Numbered from the stretch's first letter, positions 8,700-18,040 are shown. The stretch: DNA of 64,000 bases from Streptoalloteichus hindustanus (GCF_900129375.1 NZ_FQVN01000013.1:62001-126000); one strand, 5' to 3'. Made by a program: numbers and translations. The notes: generated from the sequence alone by a model not told the origin.

Positions 8700-9532
8700 T
8701 GCCTTAGGGGTGCGGGAGGGGAGGAGGCGGGCTTCCGAGCTGGGTGACGTCTGTCCGTCGTCGGCGACGACGCCGTTGCGAGTGGGGGAGGACGATGGAT
8801 GTGGCTGGCCGGCCGGGTGTGGAGCGGCAGCAGGGTGGCGGCGATCCTGCGGCGTGGCGACGTGGGTGAGGATCTGGCCCGGCAACGCGATTCGGCGAAC
8901 GCGAGTGCGTGGAGCCGAGCGACTGGCCAGATGTGGTTGTCGGCGTCGCAGTAGGCGAAGTGCATGACGGTGTGACCGGGGCACGTATGGGACGCTGTAA
9001 CGTTCAATATCTGGTTGTGTCAGGTGTCATCCGGCCACTCGATTTCGTGCTCGCGATCAGCGCGGTTGCTGTTCGAGGCGTTCGACGACAACGCACCACA
9101 AAACTTCAGACAGAGCCAGTTCTGAGCACTGGCAGCACCACCGACACCTAGATCCGGACACGGACAGGTTCGATCGGACAGGACACCTTCAACACGACCT
9201 ACAGCACTGTTTGCAGACTGTGTCTCCACCGTGGTCTGTGCTGTGGGAACGGTGAACGTGAGGTGTTACGGCGTGTTCGCTGGTGGGTGTCCGCGGAGGT
9301 CCTCCTGGGTCCCGGTGACCACAGTGGACCTGGCGGAGGTGGTGGGCAGGGTGCGGTGAACGTGGGGCGGAGGATGAGAGCCGGTGCCCCTCATCCTGGG
9401 GGGCTGGTCGGGCCCGCTCGATCACCGGTGCGCTGTCGACTCCAGATGAGATCCCAGCGGGGCCAGCGCGCCGGCCGGGATGTCATCTGGGTCTGCCTGG
9501 CTCGTCGGTTCGGTGGTGGCACCTGTTGGTGA
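8700..9532. other. long intergenic region between accessory blocks
   Basis: More than 800 bases without a gene I can support. One minus-strand segment starting MHFAYCDADNHIWPVARLHA (about 8880-8970) looks protein-like but loses coding character quickly and may be a fragment. The region marks the downstream edge of the SSB-to-ATPase block. No tRNA, integrase or attachment repeat was recognised. Confidence 0.3.
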
Positions 9533-10006
9533 TCAGAACGGGGGTTCGTCCGGTAGTCCGGCCGCTGAGGGCGTGGGTGGGGCCGACGTCCAGGGGTCGG
9601 AGGTGGACGTGGTCGACATGGTTGTTGTGTCGCTGGTGCTGCGGGTCGTCTTGGTGACCTTGGCGGTGGCGTGGCGCAGGGAGGGGCCGATCTCGTCCAC
9701 CACCAGCTCCACCACGGTCCGCTTCGCTCCATCCTTGGTCTCGTAGGAGCGTTGGGCCAGGCGTCCCTGGGCGAGGACGCGCGTGCCCCGGGTGAGGCTC
9801 TCGGCGGCGTTCTCGGCGGGTTGCTGCCAGAGGCTGCACCGGAGGAACAGGGTCTCGCCGTCGCGCCACTCACCCGAGTGCCGGTCGAAGGCGCGGGGGG
9901 TGGAGGCGATGGTGAAGTGGGCGACCGCCGCCCCGGACGGGGTGAACCGCAGTTCGGGGTCGGCGGTGATGTTCCCGATGACCGTGATGACGGTGTCTCC
10001 AGGCAT
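9533..10006 (-). CDS. ssb: single-stranded DNA-binding protein
   Basis: A 157-residue SSB with an OB-fold ([55 protein letters not shown]) and a low-complexity Thr/Ser linker ending in the canonical acidic tip DEPPF, which recruits replication and repair proteins. Length and tail are typical of a full SSB. The neighbours (DUF932, ParB-like, ATPase) indicate an element-borne copy and not the chromosomal rpsF-ssb-rpsR copy. Strong GGAG before the ATG. Confidence 0.95.
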   Translation of the reverse strand: MPGDTVITVIGNITADPELRFTPSGAAVAHFTIASTPRAFDRHSGEWRDGETLFLRCSLWQQPAENAAESLTRGTRVLAQGRLAQRSYETKDGAKRTVVELVVDEIGPSLRHATAKVTKTTRSTSDTTTMSTTSTSDPWTSAPPTPSAAGLPDEPPF

Positions 10007-10134
10007 GGGAGGTCTCCTGACGATCGACGTGTTGTCGGTGGGGGTGGGTGCCGCTGCCGGACCGCGGGATGGGGGAGCACCCGCAAGGCCTTGTGGGGGG
10101 CCGAGGGCGTCGCGGGGTCGCAGGTGTGCGGGGC

Positions 10135-11121
10135 TCAGGTGGTGAGCAGGTCGAACGCGTGCTGCTTGAGGTGGGTGACGGGTGCGCTGGTGAGCACGCG
10201 ACGCGCCCGGATCTGAGGGGCCGTGGCGGGGGCGTGGTGGTCGAGGTACTCGGTGACGGCCATCCACGCCGCGAAGCGGGAGCCGCGGACACTCTCCTGG
10301 GTGGGGGCGTGGGACCACAGCCGCAGGAGGTGGTCGGTGCGGCGGTCGTGGTTGGCGCGGGCGCGGGCGGACAGGGGCTCGGTGACGGGCCAGAGCTCGT
10401 TGACCAACTGCTCGAACTGGGGTGTGGTCATGCGCGCGGCCACCAGATGGTGGACGTGGTGGTCGAGGGCGCCGGCGTAGTCGTCCATCAGGCCGAGCTT
10501 GTGGCGGATCTCGGCGATGTCGAGGTGGGCGCGTCGGGTGTGGCGGAGGGCGACCTGGGAGACCGCGTGCGCGATCGCCACGCGGAGCTGGTTGGCGCAC
10601 GAGACACGGAACGGCACGAGACAGACCCGGAAGGCGCCGCTGCCGTCGTGGGTGTTGAACGCGACCAGGTACAGGTCGATGTGGTCGTCGCCCACCACGC
10701 GGACGCCGTCGGGCAGCCGCATCGTGACGAACGTCGTCCGGCCGCCGTTGAGGGAGCCGGCGTCGGTGAAGCCGGTCGCCTTGGCCTGCCCGCACAGGGC
10801 GTCCAGCACGTCGGCCTGGTCCTCGTTCTGCCAGATCCTGTAACCGCTGCCCACTGTGGACAGATAGTGGGTGCGGCCGGTGCGGGGATCGGTGCGCACG
10901 AGCATCACCTGGTCCGGGGCGTCGATGACGTCCACCCCGTGGTCGGTGATCTCGCTGCCGGACAGGGGAAGCTTGCGGATGTTCCATCCGGCCAGGCCGG
11001 CGTGTCGGAGGGCTTGGTGGGCGGTGGCGCACTGGTCCACCGGGGTTCCGAGGAGCCGCCAGGGGGAGAGTCGGGAGGGGTCCAGCGCAGGGGGCGCGAC
11101 GGGCGCGCTGGTGGCGAGCAT
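10135..11121 (-). CDS. DUF932 phage/plasmid-like protein
   Basis: A 328-residue protein of the DUF932 (TIGR03299-type) family of actinomycete plasmids and phages. Recognisable segments: [36 protein letters not shown] and [11 protein letters not shown] in the middle. Biochemical role unknown; members are typically near SSB and replication genes, as here. Upstream lies a GC hairpin that insulates it from the 39-residue membrane-protein gene. Confidence 0.82.
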   Translation of the reverse strand: MLATSAPVAPPALDPSRLSPWRLLGTPVDQCATAHQALRHAGLAGWNIRKLPLSGSEITDHGVDVIDAPDQVMLVRTDPRTGRTHYLSTVGSGYRIWQNEDQADVLDALCGQAKATGFTDAGSLNGGRTTFVTMRLPDGVRVVGDDHIDLYLVAFNTHDGSGAFRVCLVPFRVSCANQLRVAIAHAVSQVALRHTRRAHLDIAEIRHKLGLMDDYAGALDHHVHHLVAARMTTPQFEQLVNELWPVTEPLSARARANHDRRTDHLLRLWSHAPTQESVRGSRFAAWMAVTEYLDHHAPATAPQIRARRVLTSAPVTHLKQHAFDLLTT

Positions 11122-11234
11122 GGGGTGAGTCCTTTCCGGAGCGGAACGCCTCGACGACGAGAGAGCTGAGGTGTGGGGCGACCGCGAGCGCGTTCACGGC
11201 TGCGGACGCGGGGGGAAACAACGCCATCGGACAC

Positions 11235-11267
11235 CGGTGTGGGCAGCCGGTGTCGCTGCCCACACCG
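11235..11267 (-). terminator. GC hairpin, 13-bp stem
   Basis: Perfect 13-bp stem (CGGTGTGGGCAGC) with a 7-base loop, just after the small membrane-protein gene and before DUF932 on the minus strand. No T-run follows. Confidence 0.6.
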
Positions 11268-11293
11268 ACCGGTGTCCACAGAGGAATGACGGG

Positions 11294-11413
11294 TTAGTCC
11301 TTGGGCCTGAGCCGCTCGATGAGCGCGCCCAGCAGGGTGGGGATGCCCAGGACGAGCCAGCCGAGCAGGGAGATGGCGAACAGGGCGATGGCCTCACTCA
11401 ACGCGTGCCACAT
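11294..11413 (-). CDS. 39-residue single-helix membrane peptide
   Basis: Starts MWHALSEAIALFAISLLGWL and ends IERLRPKD: one hydrophobic helix with a positively charged cytoplasmic tail. GGAGAAG lies 3 bases before the ATG. It resembles small holin-like or membrane-anchor peptides, but no family is recognised. Flanked by a terminator hairpin. Confidence 0.55.
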   Translation of the reverse strand: MWHALSEAIALFAISLLGWLVLGIPTLLGALIERLRPKD

Positions 11414-11666
11414 CACTTCTCCTGTGGTGGTAGGGGAATGGGTCGTGGGGGTGCCGCGGACCAGCGGAGCCGCCTCCAGGCGAACCGGCGGTGGAACTGG
11501 TGGCGCATCGGTCGGCGTCGCCGCGTTCCGCGGCCAGGGTGACCCGGACGCCTCCCGCGGCGCTGGTCGGTGCGCGAGGGGAGTGGGCGTCCACCAGCGG
11601 GGCACGGGGGACCACGACGGGATGCCGGCACCCTGCCTCGGCGCAGCTGCCCGTGGCGCCTTCGGG

Positions 11667-12239
11667 TCAGCTCAGGTTGTCGGCCCAGTCCTGGATCGTG
11701 GCCAGGTGCTGGGTGTGGAGGCCGCGGGCGGGGTCGACGTGGCACAGCGCCGTCGGGATGTCGGTTCGCCGCTGGAGGAACGCGCGGCGCGCGGTGGGGA
11801 ACTCCGGCTGGTCGTGTTCGTCGTCCAGCCATGCCAGCGGACGCCCGTCGGCGTAGTCGGCCACCGCGCGCCACTTCCATGACCCGCCCGGCAGCCAGCC
11901 CCGCACCGGGTCCAGGTCGGTGCGCGGGAACTCGATCACCGGCAGTTCCGGCAGCCCCAGGACGGGGCCGATCCGGGTGTTGGCCTCGTGCAGCCACGTC
12001 GTCGCCCAGGCCAGGTCGAGCCCGCTGGCCGCGGCGCAGTCACGGAGCATGGCGCCGTGGGCGGGGTTGAGCCACACTCGCAGCCCTCGGTGGCGTCGGA
12101 CGTCGCGGCCGCTGTACCAGGCGCCGGACGGTGTGCGCCGGAACGTGTGGTAGCCCGGTGGGCGCCGGTGGGGTGTGGCCGCGTACGGGTTGAGCGGCCC
12201 GTCCACGTCGAGAAGCAGCAGACCCCGAGTCACCGCCAC
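11667..12239 (-). CDS. HAD-superfamily hydrolase (HAD_SAK type)
   Basis: A 190-residue protein with the HAD motif I near the N-terminus (LLLLDVDGPLNPY) and motif III/IV-like WLDDEHDQPEF near residue 138. It matches the actinobacterial HAD variant named for Swiss-army-knife RNA repair proteins, where the nucleophile Asp acts on phosphate groups. The actual substrate is unknown; a role in nucleic-acid end repair would suit the SSB/ParB/ATPase context (inference). GTG start. Confidence 0.75.
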   Translation of the reverse strand: MAVTRGLLLLDVDGPLNPYAATPHRRPPGYHTFRRTPSGAWYSGRDVRRHRGLRVWLNPAHGAMLRDCAAASGLDLAWATTWLHEANTRIGPVLGLPELPVIEFPRTDLDPVRGWLPGGSWKWRAVADYADGRPLAWLDDEHDQPEFPTARRAFLQRRTDIPTALCHVDPARGLHTQHLATIQDWADNLS

Positions 12240-12281
12240 ACTTCCTTGCCCGGCACCGGTTGCGCTGTCCTGACGCCGACC

Positions 12282-12794
12282 CTACTGGTGGGGGTGCGAC
12301 GAGGAACGCCGGATGCCCGCCACACGGTCTTCGGCGTCGCGGAGAACGTCCAGGATGGTCTGCCAGGACCGCTGGTCGAGGACTTCCCACGTGAGGCGGT
12401 CCATGCGGACGCGCAGCACGTCGAGGGCCTGGCCGCTGGTGTGGGGGATCCAGGCGGGGGTGACCTCGACCTGGTGGGTCAGGCGGAGGGCGACGGTGAC
12501 CGGCCAGCCGGTGACCGTGGGCATCCGCTCCGGGATGGCCCGGTGGGGCAGCCGTAGGGCGAGGGGACCGGTGGCGGCCCATCCGTGGCGCAGGCGCCGC
12601 GCGGTGACGGCGTCCCGGACATACAGCAGGAGGTCGCCGATGCGGACGGTGACCTCCTGCTCCGGGGTGCCGGGGGCGTGGAGGTGGGTGCCGGTGGGTG
12701 GTCGCCCGGCCACCCGGAGCACGACGGCACACACGGTGCTGGTGGTGGGTGTGGCGCGGCCGGGTGTGCGGGTGCGCGCGAGGGCGGCCGTCAT
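12282..12794 (-). CDS. hypothetical protein of the plasmid-like block (170 aa)
   Basis: Starts MTAALARTRTPGRATPTTST; beta-rich middle (VTVRIGDLLLYVRDAVTARR) and C-terminal DRLTWEVLDQRSWQTILDVL. GGAAAGGA lies about 10 bases before the ATG and the ATG overlaps the upstream small ORF stop (ATGA). No family recognised. Co-directional with its neighbours. Confidence 0.6.
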   Translation of the reverse strand: MTAALARTRTPGRATPTTSTVCAVVLRVAGRPPTGTHLHAPGTPEQEVTVRIGDLLLYVRDAVTARRLRHGWAATGPLALRLPHRAIPERMPTVTGWPVTVALRLTHQVEVTPAWIPHTSGQALDVLRVRMDRLTWEVLDQRSWQTILDVLRDAEDRVAGIRRSSSHPHQ

Positions 12795-12985
12795 GGCGAA
12801 CGTCCTTTCCTGGTGGTGGTTGTCCACGGGGGGCGTCTGCGTGGCCGCGGTCCACGGCGTCCCGCCGGCGGTTGACGTGGTCGAGTTCGGGATCGGACAG
12901 GGTGTAGCCGTGGCGCTGCACGTACTGCCACCCGAACAGGGCGGCCGCCGCGTCGCGGGGACGCCAGCTGCTCGGCGTTCCGCAT
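12791..12985 (-). CDS. small ORF, probably frameshifted
   Basis: An ATG with AGGAGG upstream begins MRNAEQLASP and its frame ends in an ATGA overlap with the next gene. Yet the most protein-like sequence of the interval is in another frame (RDAAAALFGWQYVQRHGYTL, SDPELDHVNRRRDAVDRGHA). Two compensating shifts would restore a 60-70 residue protein. Unrecognised. Confidence 0.35.
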   Translation of the reverse strand: MRNAEQLASPRRGGRPVRVAVRAAPRLHPVRSRTRPRQPPAGRRGPRPRRRPPWTTTTRKGRSP

Positions 12986-13112
12986 CCCGCCGCTCGGCCT
13001 CCTACGGGGAAACGTGGCTGGTGTGCTGGGTGCGGATATGGCCGTGCCCTCGCGGGAGTGCGGGAGGCGGCACCTTCCGCAGCACGCGGGGCTGGTCGGT
13101 GATCTGCTCCAG

Positions 13113-13589
13113 TCAGGCCGCGAACTCCAGGTCCAACCCGTCGACGTGCAGGCCGTCGATCTCCAACGCCAGGCTGAGCGTGTGGGCGGTCTCGGAGGTC
13201 GTCAGGGGTTTGCGGGTCTGGGCGCTGTTCTCCGCGAGCGGCATCACCAGGTGGCGATCCCGGGGTGGTCGGCCAGGTTCGGGCGGATGACGCACTCCGG
13301 GCGCACCAGCCGGTCGGCCCGTGCCCGCGCCGCGTCCAGGTCGGCGCCGGCCCGGCGGGCGCGGTCCAGGACGAGGTGGGCGGCGCGGCGGCAGGCGTCC
13401 CGCCGCCGATGCCCCGCGTGGACGACGAACGTGCCCTGGGGTGGGGGTGGGGACGACGAGGGGTTCCAGGAGGCCGACCTCGGCGATGCTCTCGGCGAGG
13501 GCGTCGAGATCATCCGGTCGGTGTGTTGGTCCCGGGTTGTCCAGCAACTGGTCGACGTGCTGGGCGACGAGAGGTGGAGTGGTCATCAC
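13113..13589 (-). pseudogene. ParB-like nuclease/partition domain protein, frameshifted
   Basis: Joined frames give a ParB N-terminal domain: RPDDLDALAESIAEVGLLEP, then after a shift GTFVVHAGHRRRDACRRAAH with the GHRR box, then after a second shift HLVMPLAENSAQTRKPLTTS. The first shift lies in a C/A-run at about 13435-13455 and the second at about 13250. ParB-like proteins of mobile elements act in partition or as CTP-dependent or nuclease-type DNA-binding proteins. Position in a C-run makes a sequencing error possible. Confidence 0.6.
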
Positions 13590-13646
13590 GGGTGTCCTTC
13601 GGTGACAGGGGCCAGTCGCGTGGGGCGGGTTGGCGGTGTCGGGGGA

Positions 13647-14084
13647 TCACCGATGTCGTGACACCAGATCCCGCAGCCGCGTGCTGTGCTCGGTGAGGGT
13701 GGCCGCGACCGTGGTGAGGGTGTCGAGGTAACGGGCCCGCAGCCCTGCGGGCATCCTGGGGTCAGGCTGGTCTCGGGCGTGGTGGGCCAGGGCCCGCAGC
13801 CGCGCCGCGACGCGGTCCAGCACAGTGGACAGACAGAGCAGCTCCGGTTCGCTGGTGCGGCGCCCCGGATGCCACGGGCGGGGAAGTCGCAGTCCGGCGC
13901 GCAGCCGGGCGTCGAGGTCGAGCAGGGCTCGGGCCATGACGTGGGCGTTGGCGGCGCGCCGGCGCAGGACCCGCCAGTGGGTGAGGCTGGGGCCGCCGAC
14001 GATGGTGGCGACGTGGCCGAGGGCCAGTTCGGTGCGGGCGGCGAGGATGGCCTGTGCGTAGACGTCGTTCGTCGCCGACTTCAT
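13647..14084 (-). CDS. hypothetical protein (145 aa)
   Basis: Starts MKSATNDVYAQAILAARTEL; all-helical, Arg/Ala/Leu-rich, with no recognised motif. GGAG lies about 7 bases before the ATG. Sits in the co-directional element block between the zinc-finger gene and the ParB-like gene. Confidence 0.55.
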   Translation of the reverse strand: MKSATNDVYAQAILAARTELALGHVATIVGGPSLTHWRVLRRRAANAHVMARALLDLDARLRAGLRLPRPWHPGRRTSEPELLCLSTVLDRVAARLRALAHHARDQPDPRMPAGLRARYLDTLTTVAATLTEHSTRLRDLVSRHR

Positions 14085-14111
14085 GATCAGCTCCTGCTGG
14101 TGGGGGCGGGG

Positions 14112-14714
14112 TCAGTGGCTGGTGGCGATGCGGCCGAGCAGGGTGGCCAGCACGGCGCGGGCGGTGGCGACCGCGTCGTCCCACCGGGGGCGCCGGTTGC
14201 TGACCGCCACGGTGACCGGGCCGTGCGGGGTGTCCAGGCGCAGCACGTAGCCGGTGGGGCCGTAGGAGCGGACGAGGGCGGACACGCCGTGCGCCCGGAG
14301 CGCGGCGGCGACGGCGTGGGCCAGACACCGGTGCGCCTGGGTGCGCAGCCGCGTTTCCTCCTCGGGGTCGGGGGCGCGCAGGATGCGGTGGATCAGGTCC
14401 AGGGCGCGGAGGTTCAACGCTTCGACCCCGTCGACGGCGCACCGACACGGGGACCGGGTGGGGTCGCAGGGGTCGTGCCCGCTGCCCTGGCACCGGGGAC
14501 AGGTCCGCACCGCGTACCCGCCCGCCCGCACGCGCCGGAGCTGGGCGCGGGACACGGGCTGGGCATCGCCGTGGGCGCGGAACGGGCTGCAGGGCTGGCC
14601 GGGCTGCGCGTCGCAGGCGGGATCGCCGCAGGGCAGGCTGATCGGCGGGATGCCGGCGGTGAGAGCGCAGTGGTGGAAGCGCTCGGGTGCGACGTGGTCA
14701 GGCAGGTCGTTCAC
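14112..14714 (-). CDS. zinc-finger-containing hypothetical protein (200 aa)
   Basis: Starts VNDLPDHVAPERFHHCALTA from a GTG with AGGAG 7 bases upstream. Contains LPCGDPACDAQPGQPC followed by SPFRAHGDAQPVSR, a zinc-finger pattern common in actinophage proteins, then a second cluster CPRCQGSGHDPCDPTRSPCR of DnaJ-like type. The C-terminal half is beta-rich (GYVLRLDTPHGPVTVAV). Probably a small nucleic-acid-binding protein of the element; exact role unknown. Confidence 0.65.
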   Translation of the reverse strand: MNDLPDHVAPERFHHCALTAGIPPISLPCGDPACDAQPGQPCSPFRAHGDAQPVSRAQLRRVRAGGYAVRTCPRCQGSGHDPCDPTRSPCRCAVDGVEALNLRALDLIHRILRAPDPEEETRLRTQAHRCLAHAVAAALRAHGVSALVRSYGPTGYVLRLDTPHGPVTVAVSNRRPRWDDAVATARAVLATLLGRIATSH

Positions 14715-14762
14715 GGGTGTCTCCTGTAGGTGCGGGGAGGCGGGAATGGGCGGGGAACACGA

Positions 14763-14803
14763 AACCCGCACGGCGGACCGGTGCGGTCCTTGCCGTGCGG
14801 GTT
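14763..14803 (-). terminator. nested GC hairpin
   Basis: 12-bp outer stem (AACCCGCACGGC) enclosing an inner GGACCG...CGGTCC type hairpin. It lies between two minus-strand genes of the element block. Confidence 0.55.
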
Positions 14804-14845
14804 CGGGTCGGGGAGGTCTGGGCGGCCTTGCGGCCGGTGATGGTG

Positions 14846-15358
14846 TTACTGGTGGCCTGCCATGAGGTGCAGCCGTGGTGGTGTGTGCGTGCCGGTCGTG
14901 GCTGGCCCGTTGTCGGGCAGGGGCCTCGGGTCGGTGGCCAGGACGGCCGGGTGCCCGACGATCTGGTAGTGGTCGTGGATCGCCCGCGCGTAGGCCTCGG
15001 CGCGGGTGGGGTAGACGGGGGTGCGGGGCAGGCCCGCCCGGTCGCAGGTCGGGCACCGGGCCGCGAACCGCGGCTCCCCGCGGGGGTCGGCGCCCGGGTG
15101 GATGGTGATGGGGTGGGGCTGGTAGTCGTGGTCCCCGGCGGCGTGGACGACCGCCATGACCGCCTCCAACGAGGTCGGGGTGGCGGCCAGCGCGTACTGG
15201 TGCCCGCTGGGAACGACCACGGTCGGCCGGTAGACCAGCAGATCGTTGTCGGGGCGGTCGTAGGTGCCGATCAGGTATCCCTTGGCGTGGATACGGACAC
15301 CGGTGGGACCGTGGGGGTAGGTCTGGATGGTGATCCGGCGGTGCTCGGACAGGCGCAT
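14846..15358 (-). CDS. hypothetical protein with one CxxC (170 aa)
   Basis: Starts MRLSEHRRITIQTYPHGPTG with GAGGGGGAG before the ATG. Beta-rich N-terminal part; CPTCDRAGLPRTPVYPTRAE near residue 110 and a helix AEAYARAIHDHYQIV. No family recognised; followed by a terminator hairpin. First gene of the element sub-block that ends at SSB. Confidence 0.55.
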   Translation of the reverse strand: MRLSEHRRITIQTYPHGPTGVRIHAKGYLIGTYDRPDNDLLVYRPTVVVPSGHQYALAATPTSLEAVMAVVHAAGDHDYQPHPITIHPGADPRGEPRFAARCPTCDRAGLPRTPVYPTRAEAYARAIHDHYQIVGHPAVLATDPRPLPDNGPATTGTHTPPRLHLMAGHQ

Positions 15359-15590
15359 GTGCTCCCCCTCGTGATGCTGTGTCGTGGTGGGCGGTTCCGC
15401 CTCTCGTCGACGGTTCCGGCGGCGGGGGCTTCCCCTGTGGAACGTGATCCACTGTGGCCACGTCGGCGGGCACGGGGAAGATCTGGCGTGTTGCCAAGCC
15501 CCGTGATCGGATCGGCAACTGGGCAACGCGCCTCACCGGCGGAGCAGAAACCGGTGGGGTGGAGGCCACGAGACGGCCGAGAGGAACAGG

Positions 15591-15624
15591 AGTGGGAGCG
15601 GCCGGCGAACCGGCCGCTCCCACT
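15591..15624 (-). terminator. 15-bp perfect hairpin with CGAA loop
   Basis: Stem AGTGGGAGCGGCCGG, loop CGAA, just downstream of the secreted-protein gene on the minus strand. Strong intrinsic structure without a T-tract. Confidence 0.7.
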
Positions 15625-15662
15625 GCCCCTGTTGTGGTGCCCCAGCTCGGCGGCCCCCGGTG

Positions 15663-15983
15663 CTACTTCCGTGGCTTGCGGAGGTCCGCGCAGCCTCCGC
15701 CTTCGCGGACGGCGACTCGCGTGTACCAGGCGTTGGTGATCTCCCTGGCCGTGCCGAGCCACCCCTCCCACCACGGCGCGACGCAGATCTCGTAGGAGTC
15801 CGCGGAGCCGGCGGGCTGGATCTCGACCCAGACCCAGGTGTCGCCACAGTGGTGGTAGAACGCGTCGCTGTTGCTCTTGTAGAAACCACACGGGCTCGGC
15901 GCGGGGGTGGCCGCCGCGCTCGGTGCGAGCACCACCCCCGAGGCGAGCGCGAGCGCGACGCATCCCAGGACAAGACGTCTCAT
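15663..15983 (-). CDS. small secreted protein, DUF6355-like
   Basis: A 106-residue preprotein with signal peptide MRRLVLGCVALALASGVVLA and a likely cleavage after PSAAATPA. The mature part has Cys at SPCGFYKSN, YHHCGDTW, EICVAPW and GGCADL, so two disulfides are plausible. The CGxY...YxHCG pattern resembles the actinomycete DUF6355 natural-product-associated family; I rate that as moderately likely. GGAATGGGG lies upstream of the ATG. Monocistronic with its own terminator. Confidence 0.7.
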   Translation of the reverse strand: MRRLVLGCVALALASGVVLAPSAAATPAPSPCGFYKSNSDAFYHHCGDTWVWVEIQPAGSADSYEICVAPWWEGWLGTAREITNAWYTRVAVREGGGCADLRKPRK

Positions 15984-16218
15984 CACGATTCCCCATTCCT
16001 GACGGACGATCACGAAAGAGACCACCGAGACCAACTCGTGGCCGACATCGGTGGCAGGACGGCGACTCTGCGGCCGTCCACCATCCACTGTGGAGAACAT
16101 TCCCACCCGGTGGAAGCAAAACACGTTGCCAGCCAAGGGAAACAGGGAAACAGGAACAGTCAGGCGGCGAACCCGGCCCTGACCCAGGGGCCGGTCGCAC
16201 CTCCACAGGCGGGCACGG

Positions 16219-17202
16219 TCAGGACGCGGCGGCGCCCGCCACGACCTCGGACCCCGTGGTGGTCCTGTTCTGCTCGGCGCGGTAGCCCAGCACGTCGAAC
16301 ACCAGCCACTCCAACGACAGTTCCGGCACGCAGCGGGGCTTGTCCACCCCGGGACGGATCCCGGCGCGCACGCTGCGCGCCCCGACCACCAGCGGCGCAT
16401 GGTCGCGGGACAGGCGGACCCACACCGAACAGTCGTAGGCCAGGTGTTTGTGGCCCTCGACTCGGTAGGACCGTTCACCCGGGATGGGCCGGCCCTGGCC
16501 GTCCAGGGCCGTGACCTCCTTGCCACGGGCGATGAGGGTGACGACGCCGGGGATGCTCTGCAGCAGACGCATGAGCTTGTAGTGCCGTTCGGTGGCTTCC
16601 TGCCAGATGTTCATCGGCACCCCGATGTCCTCCGCGGCCAGGTCCGGGTTGCGTTGCAGCCGGGCCTTCACCGACGGCGCCGACAGGGCGCGCTTGTGCG
16701 CCCACGCCTTGAGGACCTCCCATTCCCAGCTCATCGTGTCGACCGTCAACGTGACCGGCGGCTGTCCGGCGTCGGCGGCGCGTTGGGCTTCGGCGCGCAC
16801 GGCGTAGACCTGGTTGGCGACGTCCTCGATCGTCCCGTTGTGGTCGAGGATCGTGTAGCGCACACCCGGGATCTGGAGGTACTCCTCCGCGCATTCCTTC
16901 TCTCCCCACTCGATCCAGTAGGACCGGCCCACCCTGGGGGAGGCGGTGAGCTGGGCGGCCAACCAGGTCTTGCCGGTCTTCTCCCCACCCTCGACCAGGA
17001 TCAGCGGCGGCGCGACCCGCGGCGTCGGGGTGCGGGCCCGCAACACCGGCGCTCTCGCCGCGGTCGCGCTGGGACGAGACCGCGGTGGGACGGACGGAGC
17101 GCCCGCGGGGGACCCGGCCACCGCGACGGGGTCGGGATCCGACCCGACAGACGGCGGAACCGGTGGCGAGGACCGGACGGGACGGGCGTAGGGGTCGGTC
17201 AC
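16219..17202 (-). CDS. P-loop ATPase (AAA_24/RecA-like, phage-type)
   Basis: A 327-residue nucleotide-binding protein. Walker A GGEKTGKTWLAAQL near residue 75, Walker B-like LTVDTMSWEWEV near 145, and a sensor-like VVTLIARGKEV. Phage and plasmid AAA_24 proteins of this kind act in recombination or replication with SSB. A Pro/Ser-rich N-terminal linker precedes the core. The GTG at 17202 is chosen for its GAGGAG Shine-Dalgarno, but the frame stays open to a GTG at 17517, which would give 432 residues. Confidence 0.75.
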   Translation of the reverse strand: MTDPYARPVRSSPPVPPSVGSDPDPVAVAGSPAGAPSVPPRSRPSATAARAPVLRARTPTPRVAPPLILVEGGEKTGKTWLAAQLTASPRVGRSYWIEWGEKECAEEYLQIPGVRYTILDHNGTIEDVANQVYAVRAEAQRAADAGQPPVTLTVDTMSWEWEVLKAWAHKRALSAPSVKARLQRNPDLAAEDIGVPMNIWQEATERHYKLMRLLQSIPGVVTLIARGKEVTALDGQGRPIPGERSYRVEGHKHLAYDCSVWVRLSRDHAPLVVGARSVRAGIRPGVDKPRCVPELSLEWLVFDVLGYRAEQNRTTTGSEVVAGAAAS

Positions 17203-17517
17203 GATGGTTCTCCTCACTGACGGCGACGACACAGTGGTGCTCGGACCGGCGGGGTGTTCGGCGTCAACCCGTGACCAGTCCGGCGGCGACTCCGGGCGGC
17301 ACAGCGCGCTGGTCGTCCCGGCGGGCCTGCCCGCGATCCGCCACCGGTGGACGGTGGTGCCGGTGGCCCACAGCCACTGCGCGGTGACCAGCACGGGAGT
17401 GCCGTCGGGGCAGGTGTGCTGGTGGCGGACCAGGGTGACCGGGCGTCGCCGCCGGCAGGGCGTGTAGATCGTGTCGCTCATCCAGTCGTAGGCCGGACGA
17501 GCCGGGTACTGGGTCAC
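17203..17517 (-). other. possible in-frame N-terminal extension or separate small ORF
   Basis: In frame with the ATPase, the sequence begins VTQYPARPAYDWMSDTIYTP and reads VTLVRHQHTCPDGTPVLVTA, which looks coding. Either the ATPase is a 432-residue fusion, or a small upstream ORF lost its stop codon. Confidence 0.4.
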
Positions 17518-17559
17518 GGGCCACCCCTGACATGAGGCTGGGCGAGTGCGGCGCCTGAC

Positions 17560-18040
17560 AACGTGGGCGCGGTGGACGTCGCGAGTCGACGGGAGAGGCG
17601 CCGGGCGGCCCACTGCGAGGCAGGCCAGCAGCCGGGTCGGATCGAACGCATTGGGCGTCCGGTTCACCGCGGTCGTGGTCTGCGGATCGCCGGTGTCGCC
17701 GTAGCGGTACCCGGTGGAGCCGGGCAACGGCGCGAACAGATAGTCCCCCTCGGGGGCGGGAGCTGTTCGAGTACGGCGATAGCGTGCTCGACCGTCTCGG
17801 AGACCACCGGGTCGCCCGAGCCCTGGTCGCAGTGCCTTCGCCCTTGAACGCCCGGCTGGTAACCAAGCTGCGCACGACAGCGTCGTCACGGTCGCGCCTG
17901 CGGATCAGGCATCCGCGCGGCGCATGTGGCTACTCGTCGACCAGGTGCTGTACCGCCTCGCCGGGCAGAACGGCGAACCGGGCGAGCCGCTCTCCCCACC
18001 CGCTGTGGTTGTCGGCGTAAAGGGCAATTTCTGTCCGCAA
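17560..18040 (-). pseudogene. multi-frameshifted relic, possibly recombinase-related
   Basis: Protein-like pieces in three frames: ALYADNHSGWGERLARFAVL at the upstream end, AVVRSLVTSRAFKGEG, DPVVSETVEHAIAVLEQLP, then EGDYLFAPLPGSTGYRYGD and NRTPNAFDPTRLLACLA. Read together they suggest one decayed protein. Its DNA at 18021-18135 resembles the terminal part of another recombinase relic at 25733-25847. Family not established. Confidence 0.35.

Noticed and set aside
8456-9007. Minus-strand frame starting MNVTASHTCPGHTVMHFAYC
   Set aside because: Only about 25 residues look coding; most of it is antisense to the 8343-8699 gene and lacks a start signal.
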